Below the pieces are notes generated by a model. It saw only the letters and a program-made list of their open reading frames with translations, ran no database searches and was not told the origin of the DNA. Positions 39,949-50,565 of a stretch of 64,000 bases of DNA are shown here, piece by piece. The stretch is from assembly GCA_014607495.2 (NCBI GenBank), contig CP053159.1, forward strand, positions 11,663,501 through 11,727,500, read 5' to 3'. Numbering within the stretch: position 1 is the first letter of the stretch; each line of letters begins with the position of its first letter. The stretch comes from Carposina sasakii (lineage: Eukaryota > Arthropoda > Insecta > Lepidoptera > Carposinidae). The translations under genes and the position numbers were made by a program.

Positions 39949-40772
39949 GTCGTGGCCATATTGTTAAATTGATCATTTCATGAAATGGTCGAGCATTTCA
40001 TGAAGTGGTCGCATTTCATGAAGTGGCCAATTCAATTTGACCAGATCGTTAAATCGTCTACATTTCACAATTTTGTCATCCACGTTTGGCCAAATCGTAT
40101 TAACAGGGTGTCCATAAAATCCGAATGTGGTAAGAGCTTACACCATATATAAGTATACCATAAGGTATGATGGTATGATTTTTTTTGCTATTATTTATGT
40201 GATATTTTTACAATATAATATTTAAAAACATAAAAGACTTTACAAAAGCGATTCGCATCTGGCACATCGCCGGACGCTGCCTGGGCACGCTCGCTCCGCT
40301 CGCTCGGCTCGTGCGTCATTTGTCATAGTCTAACCTAACCTAACCTAACCTATCGTAATCTAAGGTTTTTGTTTAACAATATTATTATAAACCACCATTA
40401 AGTCTAATATACATTATACAATATAACACACTATCCGTGAACTTCTTCTGCATAGTCACCCTACTCTCTTTAATTTGTTTTATAACCTAAAAAGAAAAAT
40501 CCGCCATCTTCACACATAAATAAAACGCGCGCAGCGCCTCTACCGGTGATTCATGTAACTATTTTACGATATGATCAATAATCTTGACCACTTCATGAAA
40601 TGATCGGGCGTTTAGTTGCCCATATCGAGAAACGATTTTTAATCATCGATCTGCCCAAACCATATCATGATGTGGCCAATAGACAGTTGAACTTTTCATG
40701 AAATGCGACCATTTCATGAAATGCTCGACCATTTCATGAAATGATCAATTCTACGATATGGCCACGACATAT
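39949..40772. mobile_element. Foldback element with repeated tttcatgaaatg palindromes
   Basis: About 80-bp inverted ends: 'gtcgtggccatattgttaaa' (39949) mirrors 'tacgatatggccacgac' (ending 40770). Each end contains three spaced copies of tttcatgaa[a/g]tg(g/c)tcg, itself built on the palindrome tttcatgaaa. Further copies (cttcatgaaatgatcg) lie inside. The centre (40095-40540) is unrelated and includes the R4 phrase and a CCTAA run. No coding frame. Confidence 0.75.
40332..40353. repeat. Short (CCTAA)4 run, insect telomere-like
   Basis: ctaacctaacctaacctaac is four to five units of the TTAGG-type insect telomere repeat in complement. Too short to be more than an interstitial motif; a degenerate version follows the same GC-rich phrase at 38088. 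Confidence 0.6.
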
Positions 40773-40773
40773 A

Positions 40774-40800
40774 CATAATAGTCACGCCCATTATCCCCCA
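40774..40800 (-). repeat. Fragment of dispersed repeat R5
   Basis: 'agtcacgcccattatccccc' is the inverse of 61660-61690. Confidence 0.5.
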
Positions 40801-40814
40801 AAGTGGTGTATATA

Positions 40815-41079
40815 CAGGGTGTAACAAAAGGGGTATGTTAACCGAAAAGCTATGAATATAACCCACTATAAAGAACCTATCACCAAAATTTTAGACTAAA
40901 AATCACATATTTATTTGTCCAGATAGTATGGAGAACACCTAACCCACTCAGGAATATTATGAACATACAATCTTGAAAAATAAACATGCGATTAGTAGTC
41001 TAAAAAATTCGGGATATGTTATCTACAGTAGGTTGTTTTTATAGTATTTCGCTTACCATACCCTTTTTGTTACACCCTG
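40815..41079. mobile_element. MITE family M2, copy 2
   Basis: TA-flanked (40813-40814, 41080-41081), 265 bp, ends cagggtgtaacaaaagggg / inverted cagggtgtaacaaaaaggg. Arms extend inward with more mismatches than copy 1, so it is older. Confidence 0.88.
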
Positions 41080-41332
41080 TATATACTGCTACTTGTTATA
41101 TTTGCTATTGATACTAAGTTATTTGCAGTTTAATGTCATAAAGAGGACTATACTAACACACGTAAACTTTTGCACAAAATGTTCGGAAAAATCCCGGATT
41201 TTTCCGCGGGATTTTGAGGATCTAAAAAAAACTAAGTAGATATATAAAATTATACTAGGTCATAGAAATTGTAAAATAGACACGGTAACATAATTACCTA
41301 CTTATGAATATCATTTTTAAATACGAAATCAC

Positions 41333-41541
41333 TACATATTATAAAACAAAGTCGCTTTCTGATGTCTGTCCCTATGTATGCTTAGATCTTTCAAACTAGG
41401 GAACGGATTTTTTTTGATGCGGTTTTTTAATAGATAGAGTGTTTCACAAGGAAGGTTTATAATAATGTAACTAGGGACCCGCCTCGGCTTCGCACGGGAG
41501 TAATGCACTCTCACGCGGGCAAAGCCGTGGGCGGGCGCTAG
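41333..41541 (+). mobile_element. Helitron-like element H3 (short)
   Basis: Ends in 'ggcaaagccgtgggcgggcg' with CTAG at 41538-41541. The interior shows 'gtctgtccctatgtatgctt' and 'gggaacggattttttttgat', the usual arrangement of this class. 5' end not sharply defined. Confidence 0.5.
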
Positions 41542-42160
41542 TACAATCTAAAACATACTATAAAGTATCTATGTAGGTAGGTACTTAATGTTTTCTACGT
41601 AAGTCTTTTTTACGTAAGGTCTCTCTTTTTTTAACTTTTGTTACACTACGATTTCCCAAGTCTACTTACTAAATAAATATAGTATTTTATATTATGTATT
41701 TGCGCGCGAAAAAACAAGCACAGAACCGGCGTTGACAGTGGTCACGGCGGTACTGAATGTTCCGAGCGAGACTGGCCAGTGCAAGGATTAGAACACAGCG
41801 TAGTTGTAGATGTGTTTTTTATTAATTGTTAATTATCTACAAAATTTACAAAAAATGTACTTTGGCCATAAACTAGATCTGATAAAGCGCTATACAACTA
41901 TGCAAGTTTCGTGTTGATATTCACAATAGTTTTCAAGATATTTCGCTTATAAAAACGTAAAAAAGGTAATTTTCAAATCGAAATTCTATCGAGAATTTTT
42001 TAAGTAATTGAGTTTCCACGTTGGCCACAAACTTGATAAAGATTTAAATAATAACATATAAAAAAATTAGAGCTGTGGTAATCGGACAAGTATTTAAAAA
42101 ATCGATTCTAAAATGCCTATTTTGTCTGATCACACCGCCTTAAGAATTAGAATAGACACT
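41542..42160. other. Intergenic sequence, nothing recognised
   Basis: No frame or repeat recognised. Confidence 0.45.
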
Positions 42161-42164
42161 CGTT

Positions 42165-42330
42165 CTCGAGCCAGGACTGAATGATTTAGGGCTGATAGAA
42201 GTGGTTTGCAATCCCTTTTTACACACCAAGTAGAAACACGGGCCTTATCGAGTTATTACTTAGCTCCGTTTGACATTTTAAAGTGAGACATCTCGCTCTC
42301 GCCAAATTCATCATACCGGTGCAGATCTAA
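42165..42330 (-). repeat. Foldback family F1, half copy
   Basis: 'gggctgatagaagtggtttg' to 'caaattcatcataccggtgc' matches the second half of 59525-59721. The left arm is missing. Confidence 0.65.
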
Positions 42331-42821
42331 AAGATCAGTGACAAGTTGTGAGATCATCACCTGATTACCTACACTCCTGAGTCCTTAGATGACTCTTACA
42401 TGCAGCCGATGTATTCTAGTTGATAGAACTTCAAAAATAAAACTCCAAGAAGAGCTGAAACATTCTCAAAAAAGTCAGAATCAAAGCCTTTAAAATTGGT
42501 TCTGATTTAGTAAATTAGTAAATATATGTTCATCTGAGTGTGTAATTCTCAAATAAATACCTATTCTATTCACAGATACCATACAACAAATACAATAAAA
42601 TATCTAAATTTAATAATTTAAAATTCACCTCCTTTTTTGTTTGGTAGTGGTTTCATTTTGGGGTGCGAACATAGAAAGTAACATATAAAAAAAGACCATC
42701 GACAAACAAGTTGTTAATGCTTTCATGTCGAATAAATGATTTTGAATTTGAATACCCTGAAATACATTTTTATATACCTATCTAGGTAAAAAATTCAAAG
42801 GTATATCGGGATAGACAGAAT
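42331..42821. other. AT-rich sequence next to the copia element
   Basis: No gene or repeat recognised. Confidence 0.45.
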
Positions 42822-43046
42822 TGTTGACTTCAGAGTTTAAATAACAAATAGCATTAAGTAAGACTTCTTTATTTAGTTTAAAATAGATTACAAAACGAGA
42901 AAACTACACGGCAAGACGGCCATGACACGACAATGAAAGAGACCTCCTCTAGCGGCCAAAACTGAACCTCTCGTTTTTTATACAAACAAAGCTAACATAG
43001 AAACTAAACCATACTGCCACCGTATTATTAAATTTATACTTTAATA
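42822..43046 (-). repeat. copia LTR, left (3' in sense), 225 bp
   Basis: tgttgacttcagagtttaaa to tttatactttaata. Contains the 59-bp segment (caaatagcattaagtaagac...) absent from the right LTR. Confidence 0.85.
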
Positions 43047-43055
43047 CTCCCACTT
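43047..43055 (-). promoter_or_regulatory. copia polypurine tract
   Basis: Sense strand aagtgggag directly abuts the 3' LTR. In copia elements this tract primes plus-strand DNA synthesis. Confidence 0.75.
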
Positions 43056-43152
43056 AAATTTATAATGAATACCTATCCAAGTTATTCTAAAGAAGAGAAC
43101 TTATCTAGCCTTTGACACAACTTAAAGCTCATTCTCAAGGTAACCTACCTAC

Positions 43153-45575
43153 TTACGTATTTAGGACCAATACATTATCTCTATTATCAATAAATTTACC
43201 AGGAGGTAAGGCTTTTGTTAAAAAAACTGCTAGTTGACACATACTCTGTACATACTTAATATTAATTATATTCTCTTCAACTTTTTCTCTAATAAAATTG
43301 TACCTTACATCTATGTGCTTTGTTCGCTTGTGAAACACAGGATTATGAATTAATTTGATAGCACTCTGGTTATCTATGCATAAGGTTATTGCTAATTGAG
43401 GTTCATCTATATCTTTTAATAACTGCCTAAGCCATAAAATTTCTTTGGCAGCTTCACTTGCGGCCATATATTCTGACTCTGTAGTTGACAAAGCCACTGT
43501 ATTTTGCTTTCTACTTGTCCAGGTAATAGGCCCTCCATTAAACATAAAATATACCCAGTATTTGATTTTCTAGAATCAATGTCTGAGGCAAAATCAGAAT
43601 CAGAATAACCTACTAGATCACTATTACAGTTATAAGTTATAGAAATATCTTTAGTTTGTAATAAATATCGAAATATCCTTTTAACTGCATTTACATGATC
43701 CTTACTAGGATTGTTTAAGTATCTGCTAACTATATTCAATGCATAAGAGATATCAGGTCTAGACACAGATGATAAAAATATAAGGGCTCCCACTGCTTCC
43801 CTATATGGAAAGTTTGTTACACTATCATTTACATTTTTCGTTAAAATTACATTATTATCAGCAGGAGTAGTACAAGGGCTAGCTTCCGACATATTAAATT
43901 TGTTTATTATTTGTTCAATATAGTATTTTTGGCTTATAACAATTGACTCCTTATTCTTAGTTATCTGCATTCCAACAAATATATTTAAATCTAAAATTCT
44001 TAGCTTAAAACTCTTTATGAGATCATTTATAATATGTTCTAATGTATCTTTATCTTTTGACAATAATAAAGCATCATCCACATACAATATCAAGATAACC
44101 TTATGTTCATTAAAATATCCAACAAAAATACAGTTATCTGAAGGACATACTTTAAACCCATAGGTAGTCAAAAATGAAGAAAACTTCCTATTCCAACAAC
44201 GCAGTGACTGCTTTAAGCCATATAAAGATTTACGTAACTTACATATTTGCCCTTGTTTAGCTTGAACCCCTTCAGGCACTTCCATAAAGACATCTTCCTT
44301 CAACTCACCATAAAGAAATGCTGTTTGTACATCAAACTGCTTGATTTCATACCTTTCCCGGGCTGCAATAGACAATATAACTCTAATAGAATCATACCTG
44401 GTTACCGGGGAGAAGGTCTCTTTGTAATCAATGTCTTTTACTTGTGTGAATCCACGTGCACATAGACGAGCCTTGTACCTATGTATGCTACCATCTGGGT
44501 TACTTTTAATACAAAACACCCACTTTGAAGTTACAGTCTTCTCATATTTTCTATCTATCAGTTCCCAAGTTTCATTCTCTTCAAGTGACTGTAATTCTTC
44601 CTTAATAGCTTCCTTCCATTTACAACTATCTTTACATTCCATAGCTTGCTGATATGTAACAGGTACATCAAATTCACAAAAGTTTAATTCTTCAATCAGA
44701 TGTCTTCTAGGTCGTAATGTAATGTTTCTTTCATCATCACTGGAAATTAATTGAGATGGCTCATAAGTCGGATCATTTTGACTATTTGTACTCTCAAAAC
44801 TAGAATCTGAAGTATTTTGCTGCTCCTGTATATCTGGAGAATCTCTAGATTCATTCTCTTCAGGCAAATTCTGTTGAGAGTTATTCTGTATCTCACAATT
44901 CATATCATCCGTAATAGAAATTGGATTAATATTCTTCCTTATTACAGGTACATTATTCTCATTAAAGCTTACATTCCTGCTTATCGTTATTTTTCTAGTC
45001 TCAACATCAAACATTCTGTAATTCTCATTGTCATACCCTACTAATATCATTTTTACACTCTTTTTGTCTAATTTCTTCCTTCTTGCATCAGGTATGTGAA
45101 CATAGCCTTCTGAACCAAAAACTCTAATATGTCCAAGATAGGGTTTATTTCCATTCCACAACTCATATGGTGATATATCTTTTGTTTGACTTGACGAACT
45201 TCGGTTCAGCAGATAAACTGAACAATTTACTGCTTCAGCCCATAAATATAATGGCATATCGCGAGAATACAGCATTGACCTTGCACTTTCCATAATCGTT
45301 CGCATTTCTCGTTCAACTTTTCCATTTTGTTCTGGCGTATATGGAGCAGTGCATTCATGAGCGATTCCTTCGCCATCTAAATAATCTTTAAACTCATGGT
45401 TTATGTACTCACGTCCGTTATCTGTATGGAATATGCGAACACCATGACCAAACTTGTTCTTTACTATTGTATTGTACATTTTAAAACAATCTAGTGCATC
45501 ACTTTTATGCTTGATAATGTATAAATACCTGTGACTTGTAGCTCCATCTTTAAATAAAATAAAATATCTTGCACC
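43153..45575 (-). pseudogene. copia integrase, reverse transcriptase and RNase H
   Basis: Sense frame from the transposon junction at 45575 (ARYFILFKDGATSHRYLYIIKHK). Integrase core: FHTDNGREY (second Asp, about 45415-45430) and APYTPEQNGKVEREMRTIME (Glu, about 45310-45350). An acidic Ser/Asn-rich linker follows, then RT: WKEAIKEELQSLEENETWELI, KARLCARGFTQVKDIDYKETFSPV, FDVQTAFLYGELKEDVFMEVP, and ILILYVDDALLLSKD (YVDD, about 44071-44095). RNase H contains SRPDISYALNIVSRYLNNP, YSDSDFASD and, after one frameshift near 43540, TTESEYMAASEAAKEILWLR and KHIDVRYNFIREKV. Only the frameshift and the upstream insertion break an otherwise clean copy. Confidence 0.93.
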
Positions 45576-45881
45576 CTTAGAATATAGACTCTCCAGAAGT
45601 AGTCCCCGCGTGCCCCTTTTAGATAACAATAGTTTGGTCTTAGGTGTTGTCATACTATGGCTAAAATTACCCCTAATAACTGAACTGAATCGTACGACAC
45701 AATGTAATATTAATATAATGTAATAAATAAAACACAATAATGAAATTACATATTTATTTATTAAAGGACCATAGCAATAAAAGGTAAGTAAGGTAAATAA
45801 ATAGTTAAGGATTAATTAAGTAATTTTTTATGTTTATTCGGAAAATCTTACAGCGTACATTATAATCATTATGAAGTCAAT

Positions 45882-46088
45882 TCACTGACCTTTAAATAAA
45901 ACCATTTTGTTAGAAAAAATGCGGATATTTTCTTCCTTTTGGCACGCCTTTTTCATCATATGATGTACTCTGACTTCTAAGTACTTAAAACTGATGGCTT
46001 TTATTAATAAAATTAAATGATTATCCATTGGACTTTGCTCCTTCACATGCTCGTTTAAATTGACAAATATTTCCTTAGATAATTTTTT
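45882..46088 (-). pseudogene. Possible P-type transposase C-terminus
   Basis: Frame reading LSKEIFVNLNEHVKEQ, then DNHLILLIKAISFKYLEVRVHHMMKKACQ, ending TGA at 45882-45884. The 'NHL..LIK.I..KYL..R..H' pattern resembles the extreme C-terminus of THAP/P-type transposases, where a helix of this form is common. No catalytic residues are in this part. Assigned mainly because of the THAP exon upstream. Confidence 0.4.
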
Positions 46089-46167
46089 TTTTTAATTGTT
46101 GATACCAGCATTGGTAGTGCAGTAACATTTTTAAAAAAGCTTAGGCCGTTGATCTTTGTTGCACCTC

Positions 46168-46657
46168 TTAAAATATTCTCTGCATATGTGCATATTTTGA
46201 CAACATCCTGATCCACTGTTTTCTTAGAATTGGATCTAAAGGAAACCTGAAATAGTATAATGTAGGCCAACTCCTTAGGTAAATGCTCTAAGATTTAAAA
46301 ACATACGGAAAATACCTATTAAGTTTATTTTTGATGTTTCAAGATACAAACTGCAAAACAAAATCGTCAATCCCTATAATTTGGATAAAACTATTATCTT
46401 TTATATGGCAACATTCTACTTGCTACTTTTTAAGGTTATGTTACTTTCGATTGCGAAAATTAACTGAAATTAGTTAACTAAGGATTAAAAATCAATGCTA
46501 TTGTGAAGAATATTACATAAGAAATTTATTTGAAACGACCTTGTAGCACATAATAGTGAAAATGTTAGATGAAAAATAATACTTACGAGTGGAAGCTAAT
46601 TTCAGGATTTTTATATTCACTACGGCTTTGGCAGCCAGACACACTACACCCAACCAT
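46168..46657 (-). pseudogene. THAP-domain N-terminus of a P-type transposase, two exons
   Basis: Exon 1 (46657-46587) encodes MVGCSVSGCQSRSEYKNPEI followed by SFH, the start of a C2CH THAP zinc finger (C-x4-C here), and ends at a consensus donor GTAAGT (46586-46581). Exon 2 begins after ctatttcag at 46246 and continues in phase with SFPLDPILRKQWIRMLSKY, the conserved FP...W block of THAP, before a stop at 46168-46170. The later Cys-His pair of the THAP domain is missing, so it is truncated. THAP domains bind transposon ends. The 71-codon frame at 46055-46270 is a shadow of exon 2 in another frame. Confidence 0.75.
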
Positions 46658-46940
46658 GGTCTAAACTTTATTTCCTTAATAGAGGCCGTATCTCACACCA
46701 AAACTATCCGAAAACTTTAAAAACACCAAAATTATATCCGCCAACCCCGTGAAGATCTCTATGACAGACAGCTCACATACTTTTTGTCACAAATTTGACA
46801 TTGTGACAGACATAAAAAAGGTTAAACTTGAAATGCAAGATGATAATAGCTCTATCCCGCTCTGTCTTAGCCTAAGTTGTATATCGCTCGTTCTTTCTGT
46901 TTGTAGTGACGTCATCGACGCAACCTCTTGATACTCTAAG

Positions 46941-48409
46941 CTTGCACCAGATACAGATTCTTGTTCTACAGGTCCACAAACATCACTGTATGTCAAATTA
47001 CCAGGTTGACATGGTCCTCTGTGTGATTTATGGAATGGCAGACGGCTCTGCTTGCCATAATGACATGCTTCACAAGTAAACTTCTCGTTATCTGTCAAAG
47101 TCACTGGGATTGCTCCATTTTTGCTCATATTTTGGACTTCTTTTATATTCAAATGTCCCAGGCGCTCATGCCAGACTTTCAAACTTGTTTGTGCTAGATT
47201 GCAGTTTACTTGAGCAATAGTTTTAATGTCTACTTCATACAGATTATTTTCCTTTAATGTTGCAGTCATAACAACAAAGTCATCTTTTAATATCAAGGCA
47301 TCTCTATTTCTCTTTACAATCGCATAACCTTTTTTAGTAATCATTCCTTCAGAAAGTAAATTTCTATGTAAATCTGGTACATAAAGAACATTTTCCAATA
47401 TACCTTGCTCGTAGACTCCATCCACACATCGTCTGAACATGACATTGCCAAGTCCTTGTACGTTAAGTTCACTTTTATTCCCCAGTCTAACGGTTCTCTC
47501 TCGACAATCATCCTTGTTATACTCTTGTAGATTACAAAAGAAATCCTGTCTATATGTCATATGTACAGATGCCCCGCTGTCAAGAATCCACTTATCTGTA
47601 TCTAATTCAGATTGTAAACACTCCTCCACACTAAATGCAAGAGGCTTTTGCTCGTTGGGTTTCCCCGCCGACTTCTTCGGAACTCGACAGTCTTTAGCGA
47701 AATGCCCTATTTTGCCACAATTATAACATATAAATCGATGATGATGTCTTTTGTCACTTGACATATTATTATTGCTTGACATTGATTTATTTACATTTTG
47801 ATATTTATATCTCTGTTGCTTCGTGGCAAGTAATGCAGTTTCTGCTTCTTCCTCATTGTACAAACTTGCTTCTTCATCCAATAACCTTGCTGTTAGGTTA
47901 TGAATTGTTTGTAGCTTGGGGTCCAATGATAGCCACGCTTGTCGCAAGGAGCGATACTTACTTGGTAGAGTACTTAATATTTTAGTAATAATGGCTGTGT
48001 TGCTAATTTCTTCACCACTTTCTTTTAATTGTTTAGCTAGATTTTCTACTTTAGCAACATGTGCCGCTATGCTATCAGTCGGCGACATTTTATACTGATA
48101 GAACTTCTCATGCACAATCATTTTGTTCAACTCGGACTTAGCTTCATATATAGACTCCAATTTCATCATTATATCTTTAGCCGTTTCGCAATTTTCTATT
48201 AGCGATATTTGACTGAGATCCATTGATGAAGTTAATATAAACATGGCCATTCCGTCATTCTTTGACCACTGAGTAATATCACCCAGGACTGGTTTTGGCA
48301 CGTTAATATCTAAGCCTTTTGCTTTTAGGGCACAATTTATTTGAAACTTCCACTGCCTGAAGTCTTTGCCACAAAATTTTTCAATTTTCATTGAATTCGA
48401 AACCTCCAT
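46941..48409 (-). pseudogene. copia gag, protease and start of integrase
   Basis: Sense frame from Met 48409. Gag: IEKFCGKDFRQWKFQINCAL (DUF4219/UBN2-like region), ETAKDIMMKLESIYEAKS, SKYRSLRQAWLS, and a single CCHC knuckle CYNCGKIGHFAKDC (residues about 227-240). Protease: KWILDSGASVHMT (D-S-G, about residue 275). The GAG-pre-integrase zinc region has VWHERLGHLN..C.AC (H-H-C-C) near 47050-47160, then LTYSDVCGPVEQESVSGA, where the P-type element cuts the gene. The frame is intact from Met to the insertion. The Met lies about 70 bases inside the primer site. Confidence 0.93.
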
Positions 48410-48477
48410 TGTTCGTGATATTTTTGTTTCTTTCTTTCTTCGTTTTAAACTGCTCTTTACTTAAAATACTGCGTTAC

Positions 48478-48491
48478 CTGGGCCCATAACC
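48478..48491 (-). promoter_or_regulatory. copia primer-binding site (initiator tRNA-Met anticodon region)
   Basis: Sense strand GGTTATGGGCCCAG directly after the LTR (which ends ..gtcaaca). Its complement CTGGGCCCATAACC matches the anticodon arm (CAT) of initiator tRNA-Met, the unusual half-tRNA primer known for copia, not a tRNA 3' end. Confidence 0.85.
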
Positions 48492-48657
48492 TGTTGACTT
48501 CAGAGTTTAAATAACTACACGGCAAGACGGCCATGACACGACAATGAAAGAGACCTCCTCTAGCGGCCAAAACTGAACCTCTCGTTTTTTATACAAACAA
48601 AGCTAACATAGAAACTAAACCATACTGCCACCGTATTATTAAATTTATACTTTAATA
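48492..48657 (-). repeat. copia LTR, right (5' in sense), 166 bp
   Basis: Same ends as the left LTR but missing a 59-bp block after 'gagtttaaataac'. The break has a short 'aac' identity at both edges, suggesting a deletion in this copy. Confidence 0.85.
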
Positions 48658-48670
48658 TAATATGGTACTG

Positions 48671-48675
<5 letters not shown>

Positions 48676-48729
<54 letters not shown>
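48676..48729. repeat. (TA)n microsatellite
   Basis: About 26 uninterrupted TA units, running straight into the TA that flanks the next MITE. Confidence 0.95.
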
Positions 48730-48732
<3 letters not shown>

Positions 48733-49092
48733 GGTGTTTTTTTGTGGCCACCTTTAACGAAGGGTACGTATTCTATACATGAAATAAAGTAAGTTTATGC
48801 CAAAAAAAATGCTGGGAAAAAAAATTTTTTTTTTTTTTTTTTAAAATTAAATTCCTTGATCGTGCGAAATTTATAGTGTCTAGTGTTTATGTTAGTTTTT
48901 TTATAGACAGATATTAATTATTTTTCGTGAAAAAATCCTGCTACGCGCGTCTATGTGCATTTATGCAGAAAAACGCAGTCTATTTACTCAACTTTGGACC
49001 CTAATATTTTGGAAACCAGACACTTCCCATGGAGAAAAATGATCGTGATGATGAGGAGATTCCGTAGTTTTCGGGAACGTTGACGACCAAAA
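48730..49092 (+). mobile_element. MITE family M1, copy E
   Basis: Starts cagggtgtttttttgtggcc and follows copy B closely, with a poly-T stretch at 48825-48841. The far end 'gacgaccaaaat' runs into AT-repeat DNA, so the last bases of the usual end are lost. Confidence 0.85.
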
Positions 49093-49103
49093 TATAATAT
49101 ATA

Positions 49104-49149
<46 letters not shown>

Positions 49150-49200
49150 TATATATTATATTATATTTTGGTCGTCAACGTTCCCGAAAACTACGGAATA
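49056..49200. repeat. Large AT-centred palindrome built from a MITE end
   Basis: The end of M1 copy E (ccgtagttttcgggaacgtt...) recurs inverted at 49165-49198, with 'tataatatatacc(ta)n' mirrored between them. Arms of about 60-70 bases are nearly perfect around a (TA)n centre. Confidence 0.85.
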
Positions 49201-49808
49201 TATATATATATATAGGTATATAGTCGTTGTGAGTTATATAATTCGTTATTAGTGAGCTGAAGTACTCCGATGTGGCGGTACCTACAATATTACGCAAAAT
49301 CAAGCTCTTTATCCTCAACAACAAAAAATACAGCGTCCTAGGCAAAGGAATCTGGTCCGGAGACAATTATCTTTTCATATTTCCGACAGGATCGTTAATC
49401 ATTAAAGTTCCTTAGCTCGCAGCCGGGGGTAATCCGAAACCCGTCAAAAATTCAGAAACTTCCATTAGTGGAGCCACGGTCCTCCGTGAGTAGAGCCTTC
49501 ACTTTGAATATTTTTCTAGAGTTCGGGCGAGAAAATGCAATACCTGTGGTCGTGTGCAATTTTTTCTTGAAATAACCAAGACGTAGCTTAACAGGGTAAT
49601 CAAGAACTGAATCTGTGATAAAATTATAATAATTAGCTTATAGGTAACTATAACGTCAATCTAGGATTATACATGACAAAGCTGCTTGAAAAAGCAAGCT
49701 GTCTGCATATATACCTATATGTGTACCTATAATGTGTGTTTGCATAGAGGTTTGTTTCACGTATAAATTTTAAAGATTCGAATAACCACAAAAGAAAAGA
49801 TACATATA
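49201..49808. other. Intergenic sequence
   Basis: Begins with a short TA run; otherwise nothing recognised. Confidence 0.45.
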
Positions 49809-50155
49809 CAGAGTGTGTGTGACAGCCAGGCAAATACTGAGATACTGAACAAGTACTATTGTTTTGAGTTATACGACAGTGTTAATACTCGCCGGAAATT
49901 AATTTTTGATTTGATTATTATAATCATATGCGTATAATATGCAATGTTTGATTTCCGCGCCAATTGTATCGGTCGATCCTGAGACTAGTTTAATGGGCTT
50001 ATTGGTTATTGTGTGATGCATTGCTGTTTTTTGGATCACTTGTGACTCTCCTTTGAGGTTGATCAGTTAATTGAAGTTTTTTAAGAGCAACTTTTTTTTT
50101 TAAATCATCCATAGGTAAAAATTTTGTTTTTATGTTATTATTTAAGGCCTACTTA
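49809..50155 (+). repeat. Dispersed repeat family R3, copy 2
   Basis: Same orientation as 37636-37975, with scattered substitutions and a TA-cagagtgtgtgtgacagcc start. Confidence 0.65.
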
Positions 50156-50310
50156 AACGAACCACACTATTTTTTCCTGAAAAAATGAAAAAAAAGTCAG
50201 AAAATTTTGGAATTTTCCTGCGAAAATTTTCACTGGTTTTCATCTCAGAATCATGGTCTGAAGTCACTATATCAATGTTTTATCTATATCAATGTATCAA
50301 TGTATTAATA

Positions 50311-50565
50311 TACAGGGTGTTTGGGACACGGCCGTGTTCTCGAAATAGGGTAGGCAGAACTGCAGGGTCATCAAGGAGATTCCACAGCCACGCATAACAC
50401 AGCGGGGTCAGAGGTAAATGATCACTGACAAGTTGCTAGCTCATCGCCTGAGAGAATGCCCGAGTTCCTCTATTCAGTCGTACGACATGCCCGGAAGGAG
50501 TTGCAGCTGATGTATAATATTCTAGCGAAGCCGCGCATCAGCACAGGCAGAAAAATTATAGAAGC
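50311..50565 (+). repeat. Dispersed repeat family R2, longest copy
   Basis: From 'cagggtgtttgggacacgg' to 'gaagccgcgcatcagcacagg'. Contains 'ctagctcatcgcctgagaga', 'gcccgagttcctctattcag' and 'cgacatgcccggaaggag', shared with 9030 and 13395. Its layout (GTAGGCAGA..., trailing GCACAGG) recalls repeat R1. Confidence 0.55.

Larger units (their letters stand above)
45576..46940 (-). mobile_element. P-type (THAP) DNA transposon, internally deleted, 8-bp TSD
   Basis: 1,365 bp inserted in the copia integrase gene between exact 8-bp duplications CTTGCACC (45568-45575 and 46941-46948). Ends are CTTAGAATATAGACTC and, inverted from the right, CTTAGAGTATCAAGAG, a short imperfect inverted repeat. Removing the insert and one TSD copy reconnects the integrase frame (..SVSGA / RYFIL..). 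On the minus strand it holds a THAP-domain start and a possible transposase C-terminus. An 8-bp TSD and THAP transposase are features of the P-element superfamily. Confidence 0.8.
42822..48657 (-). mobile_element. Ty1/copia LTR retrotransposon, young, interrupted by a P-type element
   Basis: LTRs at 42822-43046 and 48492-48657, a polypurine tract (sense aagtgggag, 43047-43055) beside the left LTR and a primer-binding site beside the right LTR. Sense order is gag-protease-integrase-RT-RNase H, the copia order. The shared parts of the two LTRs look identical by eye. The right LTR lacks 59 bp present in the left one. Coding is broken by a DNA transposon in integrase and one frameshift before RNase H. 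No clear TSD (agaat versus taata). Confidence 0.93.

Noticed and set aside
40332..40353. Telomere or subtelomere
   Set aside because: Only four to five CCTAA units inside a foldback element, with a similar run in another repeat copy.
43416..45737. Native start of copia pol at 45737
   Set aside because: The first ~54 codons come from reading through the inserted P-type transposon; the real frame enters at 45575.
46055..46270. 71-codon frame as a separate gene
   Set aside because: It is an out-of-phase reading of the THAP exon 2 region; the spliced frame fits the THAP domain far better.
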